The notes under the pieces were generated by a model, which was not told the origin of the DNA, made no database searches, and saw only the letters and a program-made list of their open reading frames with translations. Below, one piece after another: positions 29,201 through 44,200 of a DNA stretch of 64,000 bases; position 1 is the first letter of the stretch; every line of letters starts with the position of its first letter. Location: assembly GCA_034687125.1 (NCBI GenBank), contig JAQGBZ010000223.1, positions 39,746 to 103,745 of the forward strand. Direction: 5' to 3'. Source of the stretch: Neelides folsomi (lineage: Eukaryota; Arthropoda; Collembola; Neelipleona; Neelidae). The position numbers and the translations under genes are program-made.

Positions 29201-32200
29201 AACTATACTAGGTAGTAAAATATATGTTAAGTAGATATATTAGTAATATAGCACGTTGAAAAACTATTGTATTAGGTATATGGAATACGGTATATATATA
29301 TTTAGTATTTATTATGACATTCGAACAAAGTTTGATTTTGGTCTAGACAATAATTATAAACTTAGGGATTTCATTAATATTGATTATTTTCTTGTTAGCC
29401 ATTTTACTAATTGTCAGTGTGTAGACGAAGAACGTGTTCTAAGGAATCTTTGACTCATTAGCAATATAATAAACAACTTGTGTTCGGTAAATCCATGGAA
29501 GTTAATGTAGGTTTCTTTAATAAGTGATCAAATGAGTCATCTCTTCGATCTGGTGATTAATAGTTCACATATTCACAAGAGCACAGTTATTCTCTATGTG
29601 AAGAGCAGAGGCCACGGAGTTGAAGTTTCCACTCGTCCCAAGGATCCAAGTGATTAAAGTCATTCATGTCATTAACTCTCCCGTCACCCACTATTTAATT
29701 ATATTAATTAGTCTTGGTTAGTCCAGAAACAAATAGAGGAGCGCTTCCAGGGCCGAGCTCTCGAACCCCCGCTCGTCCAAAAGATCCTCATTATGCATGA
29801 ATGCTTATGGATCCTTTGAGAAATAGCTCAAACGATTGAATCAACACACATCGCCATCGCACTGTTGTAGGCTCACATAAATGCCCTCGTGATCCATAAA
29901 TGCGATCTCCCTCACCCAACCAGACTAAATAGAAGTGATGATGGAGATTTTTGAAGATGGAACATGAGAAGGGAGGATGGGAATAACAGAGACGCCGTTC
30001 GTGAGAGTGCAAACTTCATCCTTATCCATTTTTCAACAAAATTTGCATAAGCATTTTACTTGTATTCCATTACACTCCTCAACTTTACCATATGCGTATC
30101 AATATTCACCTTCTTTTTCTCTCTTTTGATCGCGAAACCTTTCTCAAGTATTATGTTTGGAAGCACTTAAATAATTTGTTCCAAGAAATGCTAACTTGTA
30201 CTAGTATACATATATAAAGTTACCCTTGGTTCAAAACTCATGATATGTAATACATAATACAAGTAAAATGTTTATCAAAGTACTATGTATATTATCTGAT
30301 AATATTTGAAGGTTTATCTTATTGCGATGAGAATCCTTCAAAAAGATAATTAAACTGGCAAATTCAACGTCAATTCAATCGCATTTCATCAATATTCAAT
30401 TACATTCAACGAATTGGATTAATAAAAATAAATTAGATACCTCCTTTATTGTGAAATGAAAAATTGACAATCTTATTCAAGGTTCGCATTTGTGCAAATT
30501 GACACTCCTTTTTGGCGGATCATGTAATTTAAGGTTGAGAAATGAGGTGTAAAAGAATCAGTCATTTAAGGAGTTCATTTGCTCTTTAGACATGAATACA
30601 ATTCGATATACCTTTGTAAATAATCCGTTCAAAATAACCTAATGAGCACTTAAGACGAATAAGAACAAATAACTAGTATATTAATATGAGGCAAGTATTA
30701 AGAATTAGACATATACTATACTTATAAGATAAATAGAATGACGAATGTCTTGTAACAGAATTCTTATGCACTTCCTTGATAAATTGATAATGTAATTATT
30801 GTATATACCATAGAATTTTAAAAAACGACATTTGTATATGACATATAACTCGTAAGAACTACGTGAAATTAGAGAAGATGGAATAAATGGGATTTGATTA
30901 GGGAAGATGTTGAAAATAAAAGATCAAAAATGTGTCCGGAGTAAATCTCCAAGCTCAACGATCTACATACTACATCTATGTTTATGTAAGGTGGCCATAT
31001 AGATGAAAAGAAATGAGTTAAAAAATGTATGATGAATTGATTTTGAACGTTGGGAGCTTTGGAATGTGACCCTTTCTATTTCTTCTTAATCCTAGTTCAT
31101 GGTCAGTAAACAGAAATGAAACTCTGAGAGGTCCATGAAGGAAAAATTCATTCCATGTCCATACCTGAGGAAGTCTGATCGAAATCATGAATGAACGACG
31201 CCGTTGCTCTCAATGATATTCTTAATTAATAAACCTTACTTCAACCTAGTTAATCCTTGGTCAAAGGAAAGGAGTCGTTGACAACTTACCCGAATGGATG
31301 GATTAAATAGGACGAAATGGTCCCGTTCACAAAGAACATTTTATTCTCTCTCAATCACACCTCGTCATTAGGGACGAGAGGAAGCTGGAGAGCAACCAGA
31401 GTTTACATAGATAGATCGGCTCATTAAATTGATAAGCGTAGATGCAAAGCCTGAAGGTAAAAGTCAATAAAGAACGGGACTCAAATGGTGTTCCTACAAC
31501 TTGGCTACTCTTATTCCTCCCATTTTTCCCTCTCATTCTCCTTAATGTAAAGGGCGTCATTGAGAATGCAATCTGGGTCTTGAAATGGTTCCTAATGTAG
31601 ATCATACATTTGGAGCCATTTGGCATTCAATCCGTTGTCAATTCATTTAATGGAGAGAAATATTAGTACAAGAGAGGGAATGGAATGAGTATTTAACAAT
31701 TAAATGGAAACTTAATGGTCGAACAATCCGAGCTGTAGGTCTGTCTCAAGTTCGTCCACACCCTCGTCTTGAATGGAAGAACCCACTTGTCTCGGATGTG
31801 TATTTCCTTTCTTTTATTCTCTCAAGTCAACATTCCTGAGGGATTCCTCTTTTCCATTTCAGCTCCTCGTGTCAATTCAATTTCCCAATTGAGTCCAGGA
31901 GGCCTTCCACTTCCTGCCCAGCTCAAATTTGAATGGCAAGAGAAATTGAAGGCGGGGAGAGGAAAGTAATAATGAACTTCAAATACCATCATCCTCCTTC
32001 AATGGACAACCATTTCAACCCACCTCTAATCAGATTAACAATGTTTCATCAATGTCAAGTAAGTTTTTAGAACAGTTTAATTCTCCCTTGTCATGTTCAT
32101 TGAGAGAAGCGAGAGTTGTATCAGTTGTAGATCTCATAATTGCAATTTGCTTATCACCGCTACCCTCCACAGACACTCTTGGTCCTATTCGGGACATTTT

Positions 32201-35200
32201 GAGGAAATTATGAAGTTCACGCAGTGAGAATTAATGTTACAATAACCTTCTGGCCAATCTCAGATTAAATCCAAATGGAAGGAGGGACTCAACACGAGCT
32301 AAGATTCATTCAAGTATCTAATTGTCTCAATCAGAAGGAGAAATGAAACACGATTGAGCAATTGACTAATGAGACGGTAATTTATAATTAATTGAGAATA
32401 GATCTATGCTTAAATGCTCTATGTATATTATTATGCTCGTATTTACAGATACTTTTACCTATATTTATAGTTACAAATTGAAAAATACAAAAATAAGGGT
32501 TAAAATTTTATGGTAGAAATCCAATTTCTCCTATTTTTTTCATTGGTCTAATTTTTTCAAGATAATTCTGCAAGGAGAATAGTTAAATTTTGTGTAAAAT
32601 CCTGCTAATGAACCTAACGATGTGTTTAGTCGTGGGCAAACGGAGAGATCTGACCATCTGACAGTCAACATTGATTGTCAAAGAAGAATGGGGCTATATG
32701 TTCTGACTGAGATCGGAGTCCGATCAAGGTCGTCTATTTCTCCTCTCAATCAATATGATTAGAAGGCATTCTCTATGACCCAGGAATTTACTCAGCCCGT
32801 CATTGTTTCGAGCCTGAAATGCGATCATGTGTGGAGGTTTTAGTTCCGGATTCGATACACTTTGTATGTATATATTGTAAATATCTAAAATGTCAGACTT
32901 CATCCAACATCTCTGTCTCGCCGTCCACAATGAAAGGCCTCGACATTGCAATCCAATGTAGTTCACAAAAATAAATATTAATGACTCCAATATAAAATCT
33001 TCTTTGTGTGTACGTAAAATACTTATATTTCTTTGCCACCAACTTAAAGGTAGTTATTTATGTTCTGGTATATGCACAAATGTATTTATATATTTATACC
33101 AATACATAGTTACATAAATGCTAAAAGTAAGTTTGCATTTCCTTCATTATTTATTACCAGTTAATCATTCTATTTTGATATAATTATAAATGTAAGGTCA
33201 CATTTTCCATATAATGTATAGTAGGTATTCACTTAAATAGTAGCAGACTGGAGACAGGAAAGTTCTTTCAGGATCTCAGGTTTTAAAGAATCCTTCGTTT
33301 AAAGGGTCAAAACCACAATTGAGAAATTGAAGTTAATAATGGAAATTATCAAAGTTTAGGGTCTGATCTTTAATATAAGATTCTACCTACAAGTTATTGG
33401 ACTGTGAATTATATTACTAAAACGCTATAGAGTATATTGAAAAATTGGTATTTATTAAGTTTAATTTTAAACATAATTTTTGAGCTGCTGAATGGAGGTA
33501 AAAAATGGTTGAAATTGATATATTAATCGCCCCGAGTATTTCTCACAGACACGATCATGTATGAGAGCAGATTAGGTATAATAGAAAATGATCTTGAAAT
33601 TTAAGAGTGGGGTGGGAGGTTTATTGAGCCGCCCGGTGGTTCCTTGAGAAAGGAATCTTCACATTCCTCCTCCACCCTTCAACCATGGACCAAGAATGGA
33701 TGTCCACGAAAGGCAAACCTTCATGTTAAAGGAAAATAAGTTTGAGCAAAGTTCTCACAAATGCTAATGTCTTCCCGTGTATCTCAAAAAAGAGCAAAAA
33801 GTGATGGCTCATACAAACATTCTTAAAGGTATCTTCCACTATAGATAAAGAACATCTATACGAGTACAAAAATGTACATATCACATAGTTATCTCTACGA
33901 ACAAATGTAACATTCCATTTAGGATTTTAAAATTCAAGTGATACTATATGTTTTATAAGAAATCGAATTACAAAAACTTTCCCTGTCTGTCTGTGAGTGA
34001 GACATTCGAATTATATTAAATGAGTAAAGCGGCATATCCTTGCCATGATGGAAGTCAGAAATTAATTTTAGTCATTTATAAAATTTTTACTTCTGAGAGC
34101 CTTTAAATCAAATTTGGAAAATTGTATTAAAATTGAAGGAGAATAATTTTTAGTATGCTTAATAATCATGGTGGAAAGAACAATTTCTGGTTAATGTGTT
34201 GTGTTGTGACTGACTGTTTTTAAGCTTCAAAATCGTGGATGATTTTTTATTCATTAATTTGAAAAATTTAAAAAGCCTCCCTGAGAGAATATTAGCTAAG
34301 AAGAGTTGCAAATAAATTCTTTCTTGGAAGAAAAGCTTCACAATGGCCTGTGAAGACATCAACCGGAGTTTGTCCTTGTAATCCATTGATGAAAAAATAA
34401 GTTCCCAAGCTTTTATGAGAGGAAGAATCGGATGAATCGAGAATCCTTGCCGTGAATCTCTTCGGCTGCAATCCTCCTTACAATTGGAATGAAAATGTTG
34501 TGGGAGTCGAAGTGAGCTACTGAACATACATAGGAAATAGTAGATATATAATTTACATATACCGTGTCATCTAATGAGACGAACCCGGGATTGGGTATAA
34601 TACACATGGGCTCTTAGTATGCAGATCAGAGGGAGGTGAATAATGGGCTCATTTGGACGAAGATCACTTCTCATTGCGGCATCTATCTCTTCTCCATCTT
34701 CCCCTCTTATGACAGTTGTTTAGAGTGTAAACCACTTGAAACGGGAGGCATTTCCTCTTCATCAGAGATTAGGAACTCAAGCGTTAAACCCCATCGTCGC
34801 GGATGCTTACTCAACCTTTTACTCTCAAAGGATTTTGCAAGGGGAGTCGTCACCTGACTATTTCAAACCAAGAGAAAAACAGACTCCAATCTTTTGGTTC
34901 CTCAAAGTGTTGATCAACGGAGTGGCCAACGCTTGCTACTATTATATCCCTTTCAATGTAGACGAAGCCGCTCTATTTGTTCCTTTCGTGTAATGCATAT
35001 AATATACTTATATTATTTATCTGTATGTGTTAATATATGCTTCTTCAGTTTCCATTCCAAAGAACAGAAAAACAGGAAGAAATATTTTTTTTTAATCAAC
35101 AGCCATGCATCCACAGAGCGGATGGTGCTTTGAAGAAGTTCGCATGTTTATGTGTTTTGAGCAAATGAAAGATCATTTGATATCCCTTTGTCTCAAACCA

Positions 35201-38200
35201 CTCACTCATCGTTTGTTAGTTAACTGACCCCATAAACCCCGGAGACTCTAAAGAACGATAAAATTGAAATATGCCATGCGTCAAAGTTTTACTTATCCTC
35301 AGCTCAATTGGAGGTTCGCGTTAAAAATGGTGAAATTATTAGTAATTTACGCGGAAATCATATGAGAGACTCGACCTGTGAAGACCTTTCCCAATTCCGC
35401 CTTTGAAGACAATGCTTCACGACACGACCCTTCCCGACAACCCTACAGTTCCCAAAGAGACCAATGGTTAATGGGCCCCTATAAATTATAAAATATGATT
35501 GTTTTTCTCGGAGAAGACTTTTACATATATTTAGGGTATGAAGAATCGGGGCATTCTCTCTTTGAATTCCGAGCTAAATAGCACGAAGGTGAAAATCAGC
35601 TGAATCTTATCCATTCACACGCCTCATTAATACGTAGCTAATGCTCTCCTGTGAGGTTGTGATACAAATAGAAGTTCCGCATAGGATCCGAAACGTGAGT
35701 ATAACAAACTTCGTGCTACAATCTAGGTTAATGTTAATTGACTCAACAATATTCCATTTACATGGCATATTGCAAAATCCCTGTTTTCAAGACTAACTTG
35801 AAATTCAATAACACGGATAATTTCGTACTGGAGATTTTAAGACAGCCGCACAATCAAACATTATAATGAAATAGGAATAACGTTAAACATTTACATACGA
35901 TTATGCAATTTTCAATGATCACAAATTTAGATATCTTCGACATACAAAATATTTTCAAACGTTGATGATTCTTATAAGCGTATAATGTAATGTGTACTTA
36001 TAGTATATCTAAAATATACAAACAAGGCAATGTCTATTGTATCTTTATAAATGTAATCTGAAATAATGATCATTTTATTAGAAAGTCACGAGTGAGGTTT
36101 GGTCAAAAGTTGAGCAATAGGAAGGAATCGAATAGATACAGTCTCAACTCAAACCCATTACATGCAAGTACTTGAAGTATCGTTAAGTTCATGCATTAAA
36201 TATTTACAATATGTTATATCTACCCACATGCCTATACTATACATTTTAGAATCATATAAGTAAATATCGATGAGAGGAACAATGAAAATCTTTGGTGTCC
36301 CATTCTGGAAATTATGACGAGATGTTGAGAGAATTAAACATAGAGAAATATGAGCCAGTGAGCGATGCTTCCTAAAAACCCACATGGAGGTAACGAGAGA
36401 GGGATAATGAATCTCCCCTAATCACACACAAATATCCATACATACATATAGATGTATAATTAATGGTTAATGACACTAATAAGTTATTAGCAGTAATAAG
36501 GCTTCTCTCTTTTCAATTCCTCTCACAACTATGGCCGAAAGTTTGGGTAATTATTAAAGTATTAGCCATCAAGGATTAATAAAGCACAAATATTCTTCTA
36601 TCTTCAATAGGAGACTTAGAACTTTCCTTATCAGGTGTGTTGTGTTTTAGTGTCAGATTCAGACACTGAAAAGTATTACCAAATCTCGAGGATCATACCC
36701 ATGTATTATTTACATGTAATATTTAATGTATGTTAAATGTGCATGTACTCGTAGTTATATACCACACAGCACATTCAATTATGCATCTAAATAAGTATGG
36801 ATGTGAATTTAAAGCCTTTTTTACATTGATTTCTTACATCACAAAGACTTTTCTCCACGACTCAAAGATTCATTACGAAGTTGGTCAACTATTTAAAGTA
36901 TTAAAAGTACAAGCGTATTTACTTTTATGTAGATGAACACTCCTTTTTGTGCTTAAATGCCCTCGCATGTATTTTTGTGGGGAGGTTGTGAATGTGAGTC
37001 AATTGGTTCTTATCGCGGCATTTATTATATGAGAATTCCATTTAAGTGATTCGTAAGTTGTTTGGTACTTTGGCTCCTTCCTTTGTTCTTTCTCGACATC
37101 CAATTCCAGAGACAAAGAGTGCACTGACGTTGAGCACGAAAACACGCAAAAGCAACAGATGGAAATTGAGTAAAAGACAAGTTATTCAAAAATTGAAAGA
37201 TGAAAGAGAACAATTAATAACCATAATTCCTGCCAACCTTATTATTACAAATTCCTCAAATGAATCTTGAGGTGTGGAGGATTGGCAACCTTCAAATCAC
37301 TTCCTCAAGAATAATAAATAATCCTTCGTCTATGGAACCCATCGAGACAAATAAAGTTGTAATAAAGAAATTGAACGGCCCATCGCATTGAATGAATGCA
37401 TGATTTGTAAATTAGAATTAGAACTTGCAATTCCTCTGAGCGACAATAGGAGAAACTCTATAATGAGGAATTAATTCTGTGGGCCATATCGAGAAATTTC
37501 CTCATTTTCAATAAAAACTCTCATTGTTATTGGACGATAGCGGAGTCATGTTAATGAAGTGAAATATAATTACAAGAAGGTAATAATTTTAATAAGTCCA
37601 ATTTGAGCATTAAAAATACACAAAATGGAGTTGAGAAGGAAATTAGAAAGCTCTCTTTGTTTCATTTGGGTTGAATAGAGCGCCAATGAGACAATTCTAA
37701 TCTGCGCAAGATCTATTAAATGTCATTAATTATTAGGACGCTATAACAATTTAATTGTCTGATCATTAATACGAATAGAATCTAAATAAACATTATGATA
37801 CAAATACATAGATAGTATATTCAAAAAAGTTCTGATATTTCTGCACTTATGGGTAGAGAGATGAACTAAATATGGAGCAATTGAAAATTATGATCATGTT
37901 GCAAAATTTTTAATAAAACTATAAGAACAAATTATAAAAGTTATTTAATATCTATTTTAATAAATTTTTACAGTTAATTACGGGGAAATTTCTTTAAATA
38001 AATCTTCAAATTGATTGAGTCATGTATGTCGAAATCATATGAAAAATCTATATATTATTTAATGCTCAAATTTTGAATGAGACTAGCAAAAAAAACTGTA
38101 AGAATTGACTGAAAACTATTTACAATTCCTCTATATATAATTCAAGCTTAATTTGTAATAAGAGCCGCCTAAAGGTTTAATTCAATTGTCACATAAATTA

Positions 38201-41200
38201 AATGAATCTCAACCACAACCTGTGTCAATGACTTATTCTCATTATAAAGCTCATATGAGCATATATGCGATATTAGATGGAATCTCAAACCAATTTCAGA
38301 TCAAAGGCCTTATGAATCAAAATAAGCTAATTAACATTTGTTACGAATGTAACAAGTTCAAATGAGCTCTCTCATCATTTTCTCAACAAAACCTCCTTTC
38401 ATCATCCAAAGTTTACGAGTGGAACTCCATGGGCATTATTCAAAATAATTTTAAATTTTAAATGAAAGGAAGTAGAAATTAGAAATCTCCCCAGCGAAAA
38501 CCCTCAAGGTAGACTTGTGCAAAAAGTGGGAAGAACATGGAATATTATTCATGTTCAAGAAATGGTTATGTGAGTAATGAAACCTCGAGGGATCCAATCC
38601 AATGCACAACTCTTTTCTAACTTATTTTATATAGGAAGAATGAGAACGTAATTTACAATGTATTGTTATCTTTCATTTATCAAATAATGAAAACGGTCGG
38701 AGAAGCCAGTTTACCAAGAATTCGGATTCTCTATTCCACAACTTATTCATTTTCAAAAAAGACCAACGACTTACACATACCATATATTGAAAAAATCTTG
38801 TAATTTACAAAGGCAGGTGAAAATATAGTCAATAAATATATAATATATATGTTTATATTATATATTATAAGGCTTCTTTCTCTGGCCTCACAACTACATA
38901 TGGATATGAAGGTTTTTCTTTGGACTCGAAAGAAGTCAAATCGCTTTTGGACGGAAACAGTTATTTTGTATTTACATATAAAATATAATTGAACGATGTA
39001 TCTACTTTTAAACATGAGGAAATTTAAAGTGCGAGTAAAGGAATATATCAATTTTAACTTAATGGCATAAATGTTTTTAGTGATTTAATGTTTCAGAAAA
39101 TTGTCCCCGAGCATTTAGCAGTTGGAGTCTTCATGTAAAATTTGAATGTTTCAAGCCAAGCCCACACGAAATGAATGGACCCATTTCCACGAATGAAATT
39201 CTAAATGTTAAGTAATAACGTAGTTTGAAAATGGTATTACAAAAATTTATAATTCATTCATAGGGGTGTCGAATGAGCCGCACGGTTCTCTGCCCCATTG
39301 GACTCTTGAGGTCATAAAATATAAAGAGATGTCTAAAAGGTCTATTGGCTCTTGTGAATCTCCTTAAAACAGTTTTCCACATATGTTCGCTTCCTTCCTC
39401 AGTGTAAGCGGAAAGAATAATCAACTCATTTAATGAGCCGAGCGTCAAGATGTTCAAGCATAAACATTTCACCTGACCTGGAACTTTGAAAGGTCGTATA
39501 TGATTCATTCACAATGTTAATGATAGGATTTAAGTTACGACCCTACGACTCCATGAACTTGTATCATTGCCACTTAATTTACGATATATAAAGCATTTTT
39601 GGCAAATTGACACTCAAACTATTATAAACACTTTCATAAATATTACAAATTGAACAAGATATAGTAAAGAAAAACTGTAACGGCGTTGAGGTTTCAGTTA
39701 CTTAGTGCTATATGTTCATTTACCCTAATCCCTTGTAAATAGGCCGCGGCCTATAGAGAAATTTTGAGTGTTACTCTGCGGCTTATAAATAAGGGCGGCT
39801 TCTATGCAAGGGCGGCCTATATAAGTTTAAAAAATTCGCGATGTATATAATGTATATATTATATGTATATCATATACAGTTAGTATATGTAATTATATAC
39901 ATGCGGCTTATATGCGAAGGCGGCTTCTAAGTAAACTTAATTTCATTCCTGCGGCTTCTAACCGAGGGCGGCCTATAATCGAGGCGGCTTATCTACAAGA
40001 GATTAGGGTAAGTATGAAAGTGGAAAAAACGGTAAAAATTTAAATTGCAATAGTTAAATAAACATTCAACATGATGAGACTTGTTGTTGTTATACATATA
40101 ATAATATAATGTCAAAAAATATATAACATTAATTACTTATGTAAGAATTTGTTACATAATGCCGAGGTATATAAAGCACATTGATATAATATCCAAAGAA
40201 AATACGTATTAAAATGTTAAGCATAATTATTTATTTTAAATGTAATAGATTGAAATGAGCCTAAATTGGTGTAATGACTTGTGCAATACCATAAATAATA
40301 ACAAAATATAGAAAATATATGCAAATCTCGGCTTTTGTTGTGTGTTTTTACATTCTATTGTAAGTACTTTATTACGATATGATTAGTATTATATTGTATT
40401 TATATTTAGATATATACAAAAGTGTGAAATTGATTAAAATGAAAGGGAATGATTTTAAAGGATGGTGGGACGAATATAAGAATTTATTAACTAATGGTCT
40501 TCTTCAAGATTCCCTCCCTCATTACCTCCCTTTCAATAAATTAAGGAGAGGGGTATTGAAACTCTGTAGAGCAAATCTGGGGGTCATTTTATTTTTATTT
40601 ATGGTCTTCCTTGCGAAACAAATATCAATGACAAGTGTGAGCCTGAATAATGGGGGAACTCCTCGACGAATATGTTAAGAGACGAGATTGGCCCTCCAAC
40701 GGAACATCCCACCCTCTCCAGTCTTCATTTTGTATGTAATATATTATGTAGTAGTATATAAAGTACATAGTAAATTAATATCAGTATTGGGCATAAGTAT
40801 TATTACAAAAAGACCTCCGTGCGAAAAGTTCCCTTGTGGAAGTTTCCACACACCTAGAGAATCAAATGGAAATAACACCATGAAATATGCGTCCCGAGGA
40901 AGTTATTATAAATTCTTTTCCAAGTTCCAAGGATGAAGAACAACTTCGAACCTTCCTTCTCTTTAGACAATAGAGAAATGCCTCTGTGCATATATCTCAA
41001 AGGTGTAAGATGATCTCTGAGATAGTTTCATAAATTATTATTCACTCACATATTCTTTTGGTTCAATGATTGGACTTGAAGTTGATATAAATGAGTTATA
41101 GGAATCAACATTGGCAAATTCTAAATTCTATTCAATCAAAAGAGGGTACATATGCATAATGCATTAGCTGTTATGAAGCTCTATCTGGATATTATATAGT

Positions 41201-44200
41201 AACCCATGTCGATACCGGTATTATTTTGCATTGTATTTATGCATATCGGACCAAAACCTTGTTAGAATAAATTGTATCTGTATTATTAAAAGTTCTTGAA
41301 TAATTTTCCATGTCGAAAATAAAATCATTGCTCGTCAATAGTAAGTAACATATAATTCGGTATTTTATTTTATTTTATATTATTTATTATGTTCCAATAC
41401 AATTCGTTTGTTGCAACTTGCATCTTTAAAGAATTTCGTTGTTAGTTTAATTCAAAGCAATTTGGCACCATTTGAAAAATATCATCTAATCTCATAATTT
41501 ACATTTAATGAAGTGTAAAAAATGGAACAAGGTAAAATAAAATGTGAGAAACCTTCTTCGCAAAATGATCATCAGAAAATGAATCTTAATTCAAATTAAA
41601 AAAACTAAATCTAAATAATAGGGAATCTAAATCTTTGTGAACATTTTACAAAATCTTATGAATCCTTATTCCAATTCTAGATTCTGCATCATTGTACTCT
41701 ACAATGGGAAAGAATTCTATAAGCGTTATTTAATAAAAAATTACAACATGATGTTCAAAACATTGAAAAATGGTTATAATGGAATAAACAATGCCGCTTT
41801 TCCTTCCATGTTGGCACAATGAGGCATAATGCACATTGTGTGTTCGAAGATGAAATATTGTGACTTGGGGAATAAAAATAATCAAATAACGCCACCTCCT
41901 TGAAATCTCTTAAGGAATATCAGTTGAACGAAAAAACTTGAGCATTGTGGGTGAAAAGACTTTGAAAGTCTTTCGTTCTTCAAGCAAGATGGGCAACATC
42001 AAATCTCATTTATTGTTAGCGTGCATTACATACATAGTAAGTTTATTATATCTAAACTGGGAAAATAATATTATATATGTAATATATTTGTAGTTCAAAA
42101 TATGCAAGAGAGACATGGAAGAAGTCGAAAAGTTGGACAAAGACTTGGTCCATTCATGCGATCCACTCGACGAGTCTCGAGAATAAAGCCCTATATCTCC
42201 ATTGTATTCTCCAATCCCCGTTACTCGATATTATTTTTCATGATGGTGGAACAAACTCATTGCTGGGCAAATTCGTGACATTTTCGTCAAAGGAATATGA
42301 TCGAAGGGAAATTAGAAAAAATTCCCTTTGGTTGGTAGGAAATCTCTCGTCGACTCCCTGTCCAACTTTGGAACAAAGGAACCTTCATTTTTCATTAAAC
42401 CTCCTCTAGTTTAATATAATACTTTTAATGCTACACTTCTATCCCCATTCGGGCCAAAAGCCTCATCAGGTTCTTCAGCACAGTAACCCAGGATCAGGAG
42501 CGACCACATGGCAGACATTTTGAAGCTGGTCTTATTTGCTCACGAATCGCCCTAATTTCCTCTCTCCACTGGACCAACTATGGATTCTCCTCATCAACCA
42601 TTTTGGTCATCGAGGGGACTCTCGAAAGTCTCAATCGACCAACTTCGGCGGTTGTTATTATATTGTTATGTATGAAAAAATTGACGCGACCCACGTTGGA
42701 GCGATTTCCCCGTTCGACGCCTCCACAGAGAACAAACTCCCGTTCCAACACCTCAAACTCTCCTTTCATAATATGGTATCATACTTACTATACATGATAT
42801 TTATATATACATTTAATATAAAGTTTGGTATATGTATACATGAGCTTCGTTTCTTAACTTTGTCCGAGTCGTGAGGGCTAGGTAATTAGCTGAGCATCAT
42901 TTGGGGCCAATCAAAAGTTTTTTCATCGTTCCTTATTTTGAAGGAGCCATCATAAGGAAGGGAGTGAGAAATTTTTGAAGCCATGAACGAACGACTACCT
43001 TCCACAACGCCAATAATCATAATGACAATCTTAATTGCTTCGCATAATGAGAATGGTTCTCGAGAAGTTCTCTTGGGGTTATGATGAGCGTTAGCTCAAA
43101 TTTGGAATTATTGGCCCTCAACAGTCCTTTTGAATCAATTTATGAGGAATTGTAATTTATGAGGAAACCGGAACGATTGGGCATTATCGTGAATAATTCT
43201 TTTCTATACTCCTCGTTGCGTATTTGTTTCTCCGCTTTGAATTGGCGAACTTTATTGGTCCGGTCATATTTACTATTATGATGAGGACGTAGGTGCTAAT
43301 GTAACAGTACCTGTTACGTAGTTGGAGTCATAATGGGATCCAATTCCTTAAGAATCATTTCCAAAGCCCACAAAAAGGGCGGAGAAATAATTATATGTGA
43401 TTGAGCAGAGAATCAAATGTTCTGGTCGATGGGTCTTTCAATATCCCTACAAACCCTTTATTTCCCTCGAGCATATTTTTTCAATTCAAAAGGTTCTTAA
43501 ATCATTTGTCAATAGTTGATTGCACCCTCCATGTGAAAGACTGGAAGTTGTGGGAGTTCCCGACCATTCGATCCACTTGCCCAACACAATTTGTCATTTT
43601 AGAGCTCTTTTGAGCCTTCGCTTTTCCAACATTTGAAAAGAAGATTCCATTTACAGACTCTATCCTTATTTCCTCCCGATGAAGAGAAAGGAAGAGAGCG
43701 AGACGAATTCAATTGATATCTCATGTTCTTATTTTCTTCACAAATAAGGCTCAAAAGAAGATGGAAAGTTATGGTTATATCCGAATATCAATGAAGGCAA
43801 TGTGGGAAACAACTCGTTGCAATTTTACTTTATTTTGAATAAAAATGAGACTGTTGGAGAGATGTGTAACATAGTAAATGTATTTATTTTAATAAAACTC
43901 CATGTAAGCTGAACTAAGCTCGTACTTGCATATATTGTAAGTAGTAAATGATAGTGCTATGAGGATAGCACATGGGAAAGGTTTATAACACACCAACGCC
44001 TAAATGTTGGACTTAAAGCCAAAGATCCCAAATTCAAACTTCCAATTGCCCAGCAATGTCCGAGAGGTGTGGGATATTTACATAAAAGTGAGTCTTGTTT
44101 CTCATGAGTGAAGAGACGCATCCTTCACCTCCTCACTCCCAAGGAGAAGTCAGGAAAATCAACTTTGTAATTTTGATTCCAATAAAATCAAAGTGCTCAA

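Noticed and set aside
38820..38880. AT-rich palindrome-like stretch
   Set aside because: Simple TA-rich sequence pairs with itself by composition alone; no further structure is seen.
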